A stretch of 64,000 bases of DNA from Solirubrobacter sp035555675 (GCA_035555675.1 DATMGH010000095.1:1-64000); one strand, 5' to 3'; shown: positions 39,846 through 48,943, counted from the first letter of the stretch. The notes: a model not told the origin generated them from the sequence alone. A program made the numbers and translations.

Positions 39846-41996
39846 TTACGCGGCGGCGGCGACCTCGTACCGGCGCAGCACCCGGTAGAGGGTCGAGCGC
39901 TCGGCGGCCGGGCGGCCCGCACGGTGGGCGGCCGCGACCAGGTCCTCCGGGTCGAGCTTGACGCCGTGGTCGGCGCCGGCCATGCGGCTGATCGACTCCT
40001 CCATCAGCGTGCCGCCGAGGTCGTTGACGCCCCAGCGCAGCGCTTCGGTGGCGGCGTCGAGCCCCATCTTGACCCAGCTCGCCTGCAGCGACGGGATCGT
40101 CCGCCCGAGCGCGAGCCGGAAGACCGCGGTGTGCTTGAGGTTCTCCTCGCGCGAGATCTCGGCGATCCCGTGCGTGCGCCCGAGCAGCGTCTGGAACGGG
40201 ATGAAGCTCAGCGGCACGAACTCGGTGAAGCCGCCGGTCCGCTCCTGCAGCGTGCGGACGACCCGCATGTGCTCGGCGAGCTCGGCGGGCGTCTCGATGT
40301 GGCCGAACATCACGGTCACGGTCGAGCGCAGCCCGACCTCGTGCGCGGCGCCGATGATCTCCACCCAGCGGGCGGCGGGCAGCTTGTTCGGGCTGATGCG
40401 GGAACGCACGCCGTCCTCCAGGACCTCGGCGGCCGTGCCGGGCACGGAGCCGAGGCCGGCCTCGCGCAGCCGCTCGAAGACGGCCTGCGGCGCCAGGCCG
40501 CTGACGTCGCACATGTGCGCGACCTCCATCGGCGAGTACGCGTGCAGGTGGATGCCCGGCGCGGTCTCCTTGGCCAGCCGCAGCCAGCCGAGGTAGTCGT
40601 CGAGCCCCCAGTCGGGATGGATGCCCGACTGCATGCAGATCTCGGTCGCCCCGAAGTCCACCGCGTCGCGCACGCGGCGCACGAAGTCGGCCTGCGAGTG
40701 CTCGTACGCGTCCGGGTGGCGGCGCCCGACGCCGAAGCCGCAGAACGCGCAGCCGACCGTGCAGACGTTGGACACGTTGATATTGCGGTTGACCACGAAC
40801 GTGACCAGGTCGCCGGCCAGCTCGGCGCGCAGCTCGTCCGCCGCCTGGCGCATGTCCTCGATCACCTCGGGCCGGCTCTCGGCGAACATCGCCTCCAGCT
40901 CGGACGGCGTCAGCCAGGCGCCGTCGCGCGCCCGCTGGATCGCGTCCGGCGTGGTCGCCGCCGTGCGGCGCCGCGGCATGAACGTCCGGAACCGGTCCTC
41001 GATCACGTCGAGCACGCGCGGCGCGACCCACTCGCTCGTCATGTACTGCGGGTACACGCACAGCCGCTCCGAGACCGCCGCGATCCCCTGCAGGCGCTCG
41101 CGCACCTGCTTGGGCGACGGGAACGGGTGCTCGGGCGAGATGTGGTCGCCGTTGGACGACAGCCCGCCCAGGTCGGTCGCGCCCGCCTGCACGAGCTCCG
41201 GCCACCAGTCGGCCAGGTTCGGCGGGATCTGGATGCCGACGTCCGGCATCAGCCGCCGCGTCTCCGCCACCAGCCGCTTCATGTCCGCGATCGACACCGG
41301 GCACGCCCACTTCGGCAGGTCGCGGTGCGGGGCGTCGCTGATCCCGGTCGCCCAGAAGCGCTCGGCGGCCTCGGTCGCGATGTCCGCCGGCTCCTCGCCG
41401 TAGTAGCGCCGGTGCGGGACGAAGTTCTGGAGGATGATCTCCTGGACGTGGTCGTGGCCGACGAGCGCCTCCAGCGCCGCCATCCGGTCGTCCTCGGACT
41501 CCCCGATGCCGACCAGGATCCCGCTGGTGAACGGGATCTTGAGCTCGCCCGCGGCCTTGATCGTCTCCAGCCGCACGGCGGGATGCTTGGTCGGCGACCC
41601 CTGGTGCGCGATCAGGTCCGGGTTCGTGGACTCGAGCATCAGCCCCTGCGAGGCCGTGACCTCGCGCAGCCGGGCGAGGTCCTCGCGGGAGAGCGTGCCC
41701 AGGTTGGTGTGCGGGAGCAGCCCGCGCTCCAGCGCCCGCTCGCACGCCCACACCACGTAGGCCACGAAGTCGGGGAACCCGAGCGCGTCCAGCCGCGCCT
41801 GCACGGCGGGCTTCTCGCCCGTCAGGACGAGCAGCTCCTTGACGCCGCGCCGCGCGGCGCGGTCGATCAGCCGCTCGACCTCCTCGGGCTCGTGGAGGTG
41901 CGGCTTGTGCGTCGCGAACGAGCAGTACTTGCAGTGAGCGCTGCACGTCCGCGAGAGCGACAGCGTGACGTTGCGCGAAAACGTGACCCGGCGCAT
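39846..41996 (-). CDS. fbiC: Fused Fo synthase (CofG + CofH), FbiC
   Basis: 716 residues. Makes the deazaflavin Fo from tyrosine and the flavin precursor 5-amino-6-ribitylaminouracil. Two radical-SAM modules: the first with Cys18, Cys22 and Cys25 (CSAHCKYC; CofG-like), the second with CTVGCAFC near residue 410 (CofH-like). Each is followed by typical Fo-synthase segments (GILVGIGESEDDR; YSPMEVAHMCDVSG; GVNDLGGTLMEESIS). Length is normal for the actinobacterial fusion. It starts 20 bases from a divergent lipoprotein gene and is probably leaderless, with TATCGT nine bases upstream. Confidence 0.95.
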   Translation of the reverse strand: MRRVTFSRNVTLSLSRTCSAHCKYCSFATHKPHLHEPEEVERLIDRAARRGVKELLVLTGEKPAVQARLDALGFPDFVAYVVWACERALERGLLPHTNLGTLSREDLARLREVTASQGLMLESTNPDLIAHQGSPTKHPAVRLETIKAAGELKIPFTSGILVGIGESEDDRMAALEALVGHDHVQEIILQNFVPHRRYYGEEPADIATEAAERFWATGISDAPHRDLPKWACPVSIADMKRLVAETRRLMPDVGIQIPPNLADWWPELVQAGATDLGGLSSNGDHISPEHPFPSPKQVRERLQGIAAVSERLCVYPQYMTSEWVAPRVLDVIEDRFRTFMPRRRTAATTPDAIQRARDGAWLTPSELEAMFAESRPEVIEDMRQAADELRAELAGDLVTFVVNRNINVSNVCTVGCAFCGFGVGRRHPDAYEHSQADFVRRVRDAVDFGATEICMQSGIHPDWGLDDYLGWLRLAKETAPGIHLHAYSPMEVAHMCDVSGLAPQAVFERLREAGLGSVPGTAAEVLEDGVRSRISPNKLPAARWVEIIGAAHEVGLRSTVTVMFGHIETPAELAEHMRVVRTLQERTGGFTEFVPLSFIPFQTLLGRTHGIAEISREENLKHTAVFRLALGRTIPSLQASWVKMGLDAATEALRWGVNDLGGTLMEESISRMAGADHGVKLDPEDLVAAAHRAGRPAAERSTLYRVLRRYEVAAAA

Positions 41997-42016
41997 CCGT
42001 TCGCCACGATACCGGG

Positions 42017-42565
42017 GTGCGGATTCCGGCCCTCCTGACCCTCCTCGCGCTCGCCGGCTGCGGCGGCGCCCAGACCGGCACCTCGTTCGGCGACGTGACG
42101 CTGGCGCTCGACGCCACCCCGCGCGCCGACGAAGCCGGCGTATACCTGGCGACCGAGCGCGGCTACGACACCGCCGAGGGCGTGACGCTGCGCCTCACGC
42201 GCGACGGCGCCGCGGACTTCCGGCTCACCGAGCACCCGCCGAAGGGCTGCGTCGCCGTGCAGGCGATCGTCCGCCCGGCCAAGGTCGTGCTGTGCGCCGA
42301 CGAGGTGATCCTGCGCGACGAGCGCCCGAAGGTGCTCGCGGTCGCGCGGGCGCTGGCGCGCGGGTACCGGCAGGCGCAGCTGGAGCCCAACTCGGCGGTC
42401 GCGGCGATCCAGACCCAGGTGCCGGGGACCGACCTGCGGCGGCTGAGCGCCGAGCTCGACCAGGTGTCCTCGACGTGGACGGCGGGCGCGCCCTACTTCG
42501 GCCAGCTGGACGCCGGCCCGGGGCGCGACCCGACGATCGCCCGAGAGGCCCTCGAGGCCGGATGA
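42017..42565 (+). CDS. Short lipoprotein resembling an NMT1/THI5-type binding-protein fragment
   Basis: 182 residues. Lipobox LLALAGC near residue 15. The start of the mature part (TLALDATPRADEAGVYLATERGYD) closely resembles the first strand-helix unit of NMT1/THI5-type binding proteins, but the protein is about half their length. A stable shortened family or a decayed receptor are both possible. No permease or ATPase is adjacent. GTG start. Confidence 0.7.
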   Translation: MRIPALLTLLALAGCGGAQTGTSFGDVTLALDATPRADEAGVYLATERGYDTAEGVTLRLTRDGAADFRLTEHPPKGCVAVQAIVRPAKVVLCADEVILRDERPKVLAVARALARGYRQAQLEPNSAVAAIQTQVPGTDLRRLSAELDQVSSTWTAGAPYFGQLDAGPGRDPTIAREALEAG

Positions 42566-42572
42566 TCGGGGC

Positions 42573-42932
42573 CTACTGAGCTCGGATTCGCCGGAATTCC
42601 TGGCGTACGGACTCGGGGCGGCCCCACATCTGGACCGTCTCCACGCGGCCCTCGCGCACTTCGCGCAGGACCAGCTCGCCGGCGATCCCGGCCTCGTCGA
42701 GCAGGCGCATCGACCCGAGCACCGCCTCCGCGGCGGCGGCGTGCCCGAACCGGTGGGCGACGAGGATGTGGAAGTGCCAGTCGTGGTGCGAATACGGCTG
42801 CGCGTTGCACGTCACGACCAGTGACGCGGCGTCGATGTAACGATCCTCCTGGACGCGCAGATCCAGCTCCAGATCCGTCCAATCGGACGGGAGCGCGTCG
42901 AGAATCTCCTGAAAGTCGTCGGCAAGCGGCAT
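42573..42932 (-). CDS. Conserved hypothetical protein (119 residues)
   Basis: Begins MPLADDFQEILDALPSDWTDLELDLRV, with an SHHDWHFHILVAHRFG centre rich in His and a charged C-terminus. No signal or helix spans; probably cytoplasmic. Domain-like composition and a good start codon support a real gene, but I recognise no function. Its 3' end nearly abuts that of the convergent lipoprotein gene. Confidence 0.7.
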   Translation of the reverse strand: MPLADDFQEILDALPSDWTDLELDLRVQEDRYIDAASLVVTCNAQPYSHHDWHFHILVAHRFGHAAAAEAVLGSMRLLDEAGIAGELVLREVREGRVETVQMWGRPESVRQEFRRIRAQ

Positions 42933-42952
42933 GATTGCGCCCAAGAGCGTAC

Positions 42953-43135
42953 ATGGCCGAGGAGATCCCATTTGACCTGGAGGGCCTGCTCGCCCTCCTG
43001 GAGCGGCTCGACGGCGCCGAGGAGGCGGCGGTCGTCCGTTCCGCGCTGGCCGCGGGCGTGCCGCGCGACCGCGTGCTCGAAGAGCTCGAGCGCGAAGTGC
43101 GGCGCCGGCTGGCACGACTCGAAGAGCCCCGCTAA
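42953..43135 (+). CDS. Small acidic helical protein
   Basis: 60 residues, MAEEIPFDLEGLLALLERLD..., a likely helical hairpin with acidic first half and basic second half. It is divergent from the preceding gene across 20 bases and immediately upstream of the YgfZ-like gene. Function unknown. Confidence 0.5.
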   Translation: MAEEIPFDLEGLLALLERLDGAEEAAVVRSALAAGVPRDRVLEELEREVRRRLARLEEPR

Positions 43136-43138
43136 CGT
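43133..43138 (+). promoter_or_regulatory. TAACGT -10 box of the YgfZ-like gene
   Basis: Overlaps the stop codon of the small upstream gene and ends seven bases before the GTG at 43146, where no Shine-Dalgarno is present, suggesting a leaderless mRNA. Confidence 0.4.
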
Positions 43139-43145
43139 TTCGTCA

Positions 43146-44024
43146 GTGACCACGTTCGTCGTCGACCGCTCCGACCGCGGCAAGCTCGCGCTGACGGGGC
43201 CTGAGGCCAAGGACTTCCTGCACGGGCAGGTCACCAACGACATCGTCGGCCTGACGCCCGGGCACGGCTGCTACGCCGCGTTTCTCACGCACAAGGGCAA
43301 GATGCTCGGCGACCTGCGCGTCTTCGACCTCGGCGACGAGCTGCTGCTCGACTGCGAGCGGGTCGCGCTGCAGGAGCTGTTCAACATGATCCGCCGCTAC
43401 AAGCTCGGGCGCGCCGTCGAGCTGCACAAGCGGACACTCGAGCTGGGCCTGCTGTCCGTGATCGGACCGGACGCGCCGGCCCTGGCCGGCCCGGACGAGC
43501 ACGACAACGCGCGCGTGGCGCTCGGGGGCGCGGACGTGATCGCGGTGACCACCGACGTCGGCACCGACGTCTTCTTCGCGGCGGTCGACCGCGACGCGGT
43601 GCGCGCCGCACTGGACTTCCCGGACGGCGACGAGGCGGCGGCCGAAGTGATCCGCGTCGAGCACGGCCGCCCGCGCTACGGCATCGACCTCGACGACAGC
43701 GTGATCCCGCAGGAGGCCGGGCTCAACGAGCGCGCGGTCTCGTTCACCAAGGGCTGCTACGTCGGCCAGGAGACGGTCGCGCGCCTGTACTACCGGGGCA
43801 AGCCGAACCGGCGCCTGCTGGGGCTGCGGCTGAGCGAGCCGGTCCCGTCCGGCACGGAGCTGCGGCTGGGCGAGAAGGTCGTGGGGAAGCTCGGCTCGGT
43901 GGTGGTCTCCCCCGACCACGGCCCGATCGCGCTCGCGCTCGTCCGGCGCGAGGCCAATCCGGGCGACACGGTGACCGTGGACGGGACCACGGGACTCATC
44001 GTTGACGTCCCGTTCGCGCGGTAG
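43146..44024 (+). CDS. ygfZ: YgfZ/GcvT-like folate-binding protein
   Basis: 292 residues. Family members use tetrahydrofolate to support iron-sulfur cluster enzymes. The signature K-G-C-Y-x-G-Q-E is present (TKGCYVGQETVARL) and the N-terminal FLHGQVTNDIVGLTPGHGCY is typical. GTG start seven bases after TAACGT. Fe-S needs are high in this region (FbiC, Rieske, Mo-hydroxylase). Confidence 0.9.
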   Translation: MTTFVVDRSDRGKLALTGPEAKDFLHGQVTNDIVGLTPGHGCYAAFLTHKGKMLGDLRVFDLGDELLLDCERVALQELFNMIRRYKLGRAVELHKRTLELGLLSVIGPDAPALAGPDEHDNARVALGGADVIAVTTDVGTDVFFAAVDRDAVRAALDFPDGDEAAAEVIRVEHGRPRYGIDLDDSVIPQEAGLNERAVSFTKGCYVGQETVARLYYRGKPNRRLLGLRLSEPVPSGTELRLGEKVVGKLGSVVVSPDHGPIALALVRREANPGDTVTVDGTTGLIVDVPFAR

Positions 44025-44058
44025 AGTCGAAGTAATCACCACCAGAAGGGAGCTGCCG

Positions 44059-44541
44059 ATGGCCGCTCACGTGCTCGTGCTCGCCAACCGCACCGCTGCG
44101 GCGCCTGAGCTGATCCAGGCGCTTCTCCACAGAAGCGAGCGCGGGCCGATTCACGCGACGCTGGTGATGCCCGCCGGACCCGGCCGCGCGGAGCGGGCGG
44201 CCGCCGACGAGCGTCTGAACGCGGCACTGGACGCGTGGCGGGCCGCCGGCATCGAGCGCTGCGACGGGGTCGTCTGCGATCCGGTTCCGTTCGAGGCGCT
44301 GTCGGAAGTCTGGGACCCCCTGCGCCACGACGAGGTGATCGTGTCGACGCTCCCGGGCCAGTCGTCGACCTGGATCCGCGGGGACCTCCCCCGCGCCGTC
44401 GCGCGCTTCACCGGCGTCCACGTGCAGCACGTGGTGGCCAACGACCCGGACGACACGCCGCCGCTCTCCCCCGCGCCCGTGCGCGAGCGCGCGCCGCTCG
44501 GCCCGCTGAGCGTGCTCGCCTGGGGCGGCCGCCGCGGGTGA
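44059..44541 (+). CDS. Small Rossmann-like protein of unknown function
   Basis: 160 residues. MAAHVLVLANRTAAAPELIQALLHRS opens a universal-stress-protein-like alpha/beta fold, and a matching second half contains HDEVIVSTLPGQSSTWIRGDL. No ATP motif G-x2-G-x9-G is clear. AGAAGGGAG ahead of the ATG supports the start. Probably cytoplasmic. Confidence 0.7.
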   Translation: MAAHVLVLANRTAAAPELIQALLHRSERGPIHATLVMPAGPGRAERAAADERLNAALDAWRAAGIERCDGVVCDPVPFEALSEVWDPLRHDEVIVSTLPGQSSTWIRGDLPRAVARFTGVHVQHVVANDPDDTPPLSPAPVRERAPLGPLSVLAWGGRRG

Positions 44542-44628
44542 GCCCACCGTGAAGGTGCGGTTGTCCGGCCCGTTGACGGGGGCTACCGCGCTGTTTGGCG
44601 TGCACTTGCGCGGGCAACCTGTTGGCAG

Positions 44629-44982
44629 ATGCTCCCCACCGTCCTGATCGTCGACGACCACGCCGGGTTCCGGCGCGCGGCTCGGGCCCTGCTGGAGGCC
44701 GACGGGTTCGCGATCGTGGGCGAGTGCGCGACCGGCGGTGAGGGCCTGGAGGCGGCGCTGCGGCTGCGGCCGGACGTGGTGCTGCTGGACGTCGGGTTGC
44801 CGGACCTCGACGGGATCGAGGTCGCGTCGCTGCTGTGCGCGTGCCCGGCGGGCGCGCCCAAGGTCGTGCTGACCTCCAGCCGCGACGTCTCGGACTTCCC
44901 GCCGCAGCTGGCGCACTGCGGCGCACGCGGCTTCATCGCCAAGGCGGAGCTGTCCGGCGCCGCGCTGGCGCGCTTCTCGTGA
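44629..44982 (+). CDS. Single-domain response-regulator receiver
   Basis: 117 residues, receiver domain only: the acidic pocket in VLIVDDHAGF, the phospho-acceptor Asp in VVLLDVGLPDLDG, Thr/Ser in VVLTSSRD and Lys in GFIAKAELSG. The receiver half resembles NarL/FixJ proteins but no DNA-binding domain follows, and no sensor kinase is near. It may act by protein contact or be a shortened relic. Confidence 0.88.
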   Translation: MLPTVLIVDDHAGFRRAARALLEADGFAIVGECATGGEGLEAALRLRPDVVLLDVGLPDLDGIEVASLLCACPAGAPKVVLTSSRDVSDFPPQLAHCGARGFIAKAELSGAALARFS

Positions 44983-45012
44983 ATCGAGCAGAAGTGCCGT
45001 CAGAAGACGACT

Positions 45013-45049
45013 GAAGTCATTGACTTCCGCCGTCGAATCGTCATAAAGT
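45013..45049 (+). promoter_or_regulatory. Promoter with -35 inside a palindrome, ahead of the first DUF1080 protein
   Basis: TTGACT (45020-45025) and TAAAGT (45044-45049) with an 18-base spacer give a sigma-70-like promoter. GAAGTCATTGACTTC (45013-45027) is a perfect palindrome about one base and covers the -35, a likely operator. Confidence 0.5.
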
Positions 45050-45083
45050 CCCGCCGGTCCGCTGAGCAATTCAAGGAGGGGAC

Positions 45084-46913
45084 TTGCCGGGGAAACGCAG
45101 GAGGGTCCTGGTCGGCTGCGCAGCGCTGTTCGCGCTGGCCGCCGCGCCGACCGCACAGGCGCAGTACACCGCGCCGCCGCCCGATCCGGGCTTCCACTAC
45201 ATCTTCGACGGCACCGCCACCGGGTCGGACGCGTCGTTTGACAAGTGGACGTTCGCCAGCGGCACCGCCGCACAGTCCGCGACGCAGGGGCGGGCAACGC
45301 TCGACACGGCCGCGGGCGCGTTCCGCGTCGGCGCGTCGCCGTTCGGCTCCTACTGGTACACGCCGCAGCCGTTCGGCAACGTCGTGTTCCGGATCCAGTA
45401 CCAGATCGAGGACACGCCGACGTCCACGCCGAACGGCGGGATCATGGTCCGGGCGCCGTACTTCGTGTACACGGGCGCGAACACCACCGCGGTGCTCGCC
45501 CAGAAGCCCACGGGCTACAACTACGACGTCTGCGGCGCGGCCGTGCCGTTCTGCAACCGCACCACGCCGGGCGAGTCGACGGTCTACAACTGGGCCGGGC
45601 TCGCGGGTCCGTTCCCGCCCGCCGGGACGTACTCGGGCGCGTACTGCGCGCGCAACGGCAACCACGACGTCGCCGGCACCAACGGCCAGACGCCGCTGGT
45701 GGTCAACAGCAACGCGAACAACCACCAGCACTGGACGCAGGTCTACTGCGGCCACGAGATCCAGATCAACGAGTCGCTCACGGGCGGTGGGCCGAACCCG
45801 TCCAGCGACCCGATCAAGACCGGCTCGGTCTACGGCTTCCGCAACCTCAACGCCAAGCAGTCCGGCACCTACGAGCGCCTGGCCAAGGGCGTCTGGCATC
45901 AGTACGAGATCCGCACGATCGGCCAGCAGTACACGATCCTGATCGACGGCAAGCTGATCAACCAGTTCGACAACTCGATCCCGAAGATCAACACGCGTGC
46001 GGGCGACCCGCCGACGATGGCGCGTCAGTTCGCGCAGGGCTATCTCGGCCTGCAGACGCACGGCGGCAACGACCGCATCTCCTACCGCGAGATCCAGGTC
46101 AAGGACGTCGCGAGCTCCGACATCCCGGTCAACACGACCTCGCCGTCGGTCAGCGGCCCCGGCTACCAGGGCGTCCCGCTGCGCTGCAACCACGGCGAGT
46201 GGAACACGCCCGCCGGCACGACGTACTTCGTCAAGTGGTACCGCTCGAACAAGATCCTGCCGAGCAACCCGCGCTACCGGGCGCCGAGCGCGACCGACTA
46301 CTGGAACCAGACCACGCCGGCCGATCCGCTCTACGGGACGGACAACCTGACGTGGAGCGACTCGCAGGTGATCGGCGACGGCGACACCTACACCCCGACC
46401 GCCGCCGACATCGGCAAGGCGATCCACTGCGCGGTCAACGCCGACAACAACGGCGCGACCGTCTGGAAGACCGCCGCGGCACCGGAGATCATCACCGCCG
46501 TCAACGCCGAGGGCAGCGCCGGCGGCAGCGTGGCCGCCACGCTGAGCCTGACGCTCGGCGCGCCGGCAACGTTCGGCGCGTTCGTGCCGGGCGTCGGCGC
46601 CGACTACGACGCCTCGACCACGGCGAACGTCGTCTCGACCGCGGGCGACGCGGCGCTGACCGTGGCCGATCCGAGCGCGACCGCGACCGGCCATCTGGTC
46701 AACGGCGCGTTCTCGCTGCCGAGCGCCCTGCAGGCGCGCGGCGGCACGGGCACGTTCGCGGCCCTGCCGGCGACGCTGAAGACCTACGACGGGCCGGCGT
46801 CCAACGACGCCGTCGCCGTCGGGTTCCGACAGCACATCGGCGCGTCCGACGCGCTGCGCACGGGCACGTACGCCAAGACGCTCACGTTCACGCTGAGCAC
46901 CACGAACCCGTAG
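45084..46913 (+). CDS. Secreted DUF1080 (3-keto-disaccharide hydrolase-like) protein, copy 1
   Basis: 609 residues. TTG start with AAGGAGGGG just upstream; signal peptide ends AAAPTAQAQ. N-terminal DUF1080-like lectin/hydrolase domain (HYIFDGTATGSDASFDKW ... GYLGLQTHGGNDRISYREIQV), then an Ig-like module (SPSVSGPGYQGVPLRCNHGEW), then a C-terminal beta domain (TFGAFVPGVGADYDAST ... GTYAKTLTFTLSTTNP), which I recall as a recurring tail in this lineage. Likely binds or cleaves a glycan outside the cell. A strong terminator follows. Confidence 0.8.
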   Translation: MPGKRRRVLVGCAALFALAAAPTAQAQYTAPPPDPGFHYIFDGTATGSDASFDKWTFASGTAAQSATQGRATLDTAAGAFRVGASPFGSYWYTPQPFGNVVFRIQYQIEDTPTSTPNGGIMVRAPYFVYTGANTTAVLAQKPTGYNYDVCGAAVPFCNRTTPGESTVYNWAGLAGPFPPAGTYSGAYCARNGNHDVAGTNGQTPLVVNSNANNHQHWTQVYCGHEIQINESLTGGGPNPSSDPIKTGSVYGFRNLNAKQSGTYERLAKGVWHQYEIRTIGQQYTILIDGKLINQFDNSIPKINTRAGDPPTMARQFAQGYLGLQTHGGNDRISYREIQVKDVASSDIPVNTTSPSVSGPGYQGVPLRCNHGEWNTPAGTTYFVKWYRSNKILPSNPRYRAPSATDYWNQTTPADPLYGTDNLTWSDSQVIGDGDTYTPTAADIGKAIHCAVNADNNGATVWKTAAAPEIITAVNAEGSAGGSVAATLSLTLGAPATFGAFVPGVGADYDASTTANVVSTAGDAALTVADPSATATGHLVNGAFSLPSALQARGGTGTFAALPATLKTYDGPASNDAVAVGFRQHIGASDALRTGTYAKTLTFTLSTTNP

Positions 46914-46922
46914 ACGGTCTCG

Positions 46923-46946
46923 GGGGGGCGGCGCTCGCCGCCCCCC
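46923..46946 (+). terminator. GC-hairpin terminator after DUF1080 copy 1
   Basis: Ten-base stem GGGGGGCGGC / GCCGCCCCCC with loop GCTC, followed by a T-containing stretch (GTTCCGTATC). Lies ten bases after the stop codon. Confidence 0.75.
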
Positions 46947-46996
46947 GTTCCGTATCGTCCCGCTCATCTGACCTTCATGGAGGAGAGGAGAGAGGG

Positions 46997-48862
46997 ATGC
47001 GACGCATCATCGTCGCGGGGATCGCGGCCTTCGCCGGCGCGGCCGTAGCCGCTCCGGCCGCGGCGCAGTACCAGGCGCCGCCGCCGGACCCCGGGTTCCA
47101 GTACATCTTCGACGGCACGGCGACGGGGTCCGACGCCTCGTTCGACAAGTGGGCGTTCGCCGCGGGGACGTTCAACCAGTCCCGCCAGGCCGCGCAGGGC
47201 GGCCAGGGCCAGGCGACGCTCGACCCGGTGGAGGGTGCGTTCCTGGTCGGCGCCTCACCGTTCGGCGCGTACTGGTACCCGGTGAAGCCGTTCGGCGACG
47301 TCGTCTACCGGATCCAGTACACGGTGCAGGACACGCCGGCGTCCACGCGCAACGGCGGCGTGATGATCCGCACGCCGGAGATCCGCTACAGCTGCCCGGA
47401 CGGCAACGGCCAGCCGGCGCAGTGCGCGAGCACCAACGACGTGCTGGCGCGCAAGCCCGCCGGGTTCAACTACGACCTCTGCGGCGGCGCGCTGCCGCTG
47501 TGCGGGCGGACCGAGCCGGCGGCGTCCACGACGTACACGTGGGCGGGCGCGTCCGGCCCGTTCCCGCCGGCCGGCACCTACACCGGCGGCTACTGCGCGC
47601 GCCAGACCGCGGCCGGCGTCTACGACGTCAACGGGCTCAACGGCAATCCGCTGACCGTCAACGGCAGCGCGAACAACCACCAGCACTGGACCCAGGTCTA
47701 CTGCGGCCACGAGATCCAGATCAACGAGTCGCTGACCGGCGGCGGGCCGAACCCGTCGACCGACCCGATCAAGACCGGCTCGGTCTACGGCTTCCGCAAC
47801 CTCAACGCCAAGCAGTCCGGCACCTACGAGCGCCTGACGAAGGGCGTCTGGCACGAGCTGGAGATCCGCACGATCGGCCAGCAGTACACGATCCTGATCG
47901 ACGGCAAGCTCGTGAACCAGTTCGACAACTCGATCCCGAAGATCGCGTCGCGCGCCGGTGACCCGCCGACGATGGCGCGCCAGTTCGCGCGCGGGTACCT
48001 CGGGCTGCAGACGCACGGCGGCAACGACCGCATCTCCTACCGCGAGATCCAGGTCAAGGAGGTCGCGTCCGCGGACATCCCGGTCAACACGACCGCGCCG
48101 TCGGTCACCGGGCCGGGCTACCAGGGCGTTCCGCTGCAGTGCAACCACGGCGCCTGGAACGCGCCCGCGGGCACGTCGTACTTCGTCAAGTGGCACCGGT
48201 CCAACCAGATCGCGGCCGGCAGCCCGCGCCTGCGCGCGCCGTCGCAGCTGGACTACAACAACGAGACGACGCCCGCCGAGGCCCAGTACGGCACCGACAA
48301 CCTCACCTGGCTGGACTCGCAGGTGGTCGGCGACGGCGACACCTACACGCCGACCGCGGCCGACGTCGGCAAGGCGATCCACTGCGCGGTCAACGCCGAC
48401 AACGGCGGCGCGACCGTCTGGAAGACCGCCGCGGCACCGGAGATCATCACCGCCGTCAACACCGAGGGCGTGGTCGGCGGCACGGTGCCGGCGACGCTGT
48501 CGCTCGTGCTCGGCGCGCCGGCGACGTTCGGCGCGTTCGCGCCGGGCGTGGCGGCGGACTACGACGCGACGACCACGGCGAACATCGTCTCGACCGCGGG
48601 CGACGCGGCGCTGACGGTCACCGACCCGACCGGCACCGGCCGGCTGGTCAACGGCGCGTTCTCGCTGCCGAGCGCGCTGCAGGCCCGCGGGCAGGACGGC
48701 GCGTTCGGCGCGCTGCCGGCGACGCTCGTGACCTACGACGGCCCGGTCTCCAACGACCAGCGCACGGTCACGTTCCGCCAGCACATCGGCGCGAACGACG
48801 CCCTGCGCACCGGCACGTACGCCAAGACGCTCACGTTCACGCTGAGCACCACGGCGCCGTAG
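46997..48862 (+). CDS. Secreted DUF1080 (3-keto-disaccharide hydrolase-like) protein, copy 2
   Basis: 621 residues, the same architecture as the preceding gene and very similar throughout by eye, with an extra short insertion (YSCPDGNGQPAQCASTNDV). Signal peptide VAGIAAFAGAAVAAPAAAQ. GAGGAGAGGAGAGAGGG gives a strong ribosome site. Separate promoter/terminator units suggest the two copies are expressed independently. Function as for copy 1. Confidence 0.8.
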   Translation: MRRIIVAGIAAFAGAAVAAPAAAQYQAPPPDPGFQYIFDGTATGSDASFDKWAFAAGTFNQSRQAAQGGQGQATLDPVEGAFLVGASPFGAYWYPVKPFGDVVYRIQYTVQDTPASTRNGGVMIRTPEIRYSCPDGNGQPAQCASTNDVLARKPAGFNYDLCGGALPLCGRTEPAASTTYTWAGASGPFPPAGTYTGGYCARQTAAGVYDVNGLNGNPLTVNGSANNHQHWTQVYCGHEIQINESLTGGGPNPSTDPIKTGSVYGFRNLNAKQSGTYERLTKGVWHELEIRTIGQQYTILIDGKLVNQFDNSIPKIASRAGDPPTMARQFARGYLGLQTHGGNDRISYREIQVKEVASADIPVNTTAPSVTGPGYQGVPLQCNHGAWNAPAGTSYFVKWHRSNQIAAGSPRLRAPSQLDYNNETTPAEAQYGTDNLTWLDSQVVGDGDTYTPTAADVGKAIHCAVNADNGGATVWKTAAAPEIITAVNTEGVVGGTVPATLSLVLGAPATFGAFAPGVAADYDATTTANIVSTAGDAALTVTDPTGTGRLVNGAFSLPSALQARGQDGAFGALPATLVTYDGPVSNDQRTVTFRQHIGANDALRTGTYAKTLTFTLSTTAP

Positions 48863-48870
48863 CGCCACGT

Positions 48871-48900
48871 GCGGGAGGGCGGCGAGCGCCGCCCTCCCGC
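48871..48900 (+). terminator. GC-hairpin terminator after DUF1080 copy 2
   Basis: A perfect 13-bp stem (48871-48883 with 48888-48900) and loop GAGC. It also serves the convergent exonuclease gene ending at 48944. Confidence 0.8.
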
Positions 48901-48943
48901 GCCGCGCGCCGTCACCGCCCCGGCCACGCCCGCGCGCGTCCCT

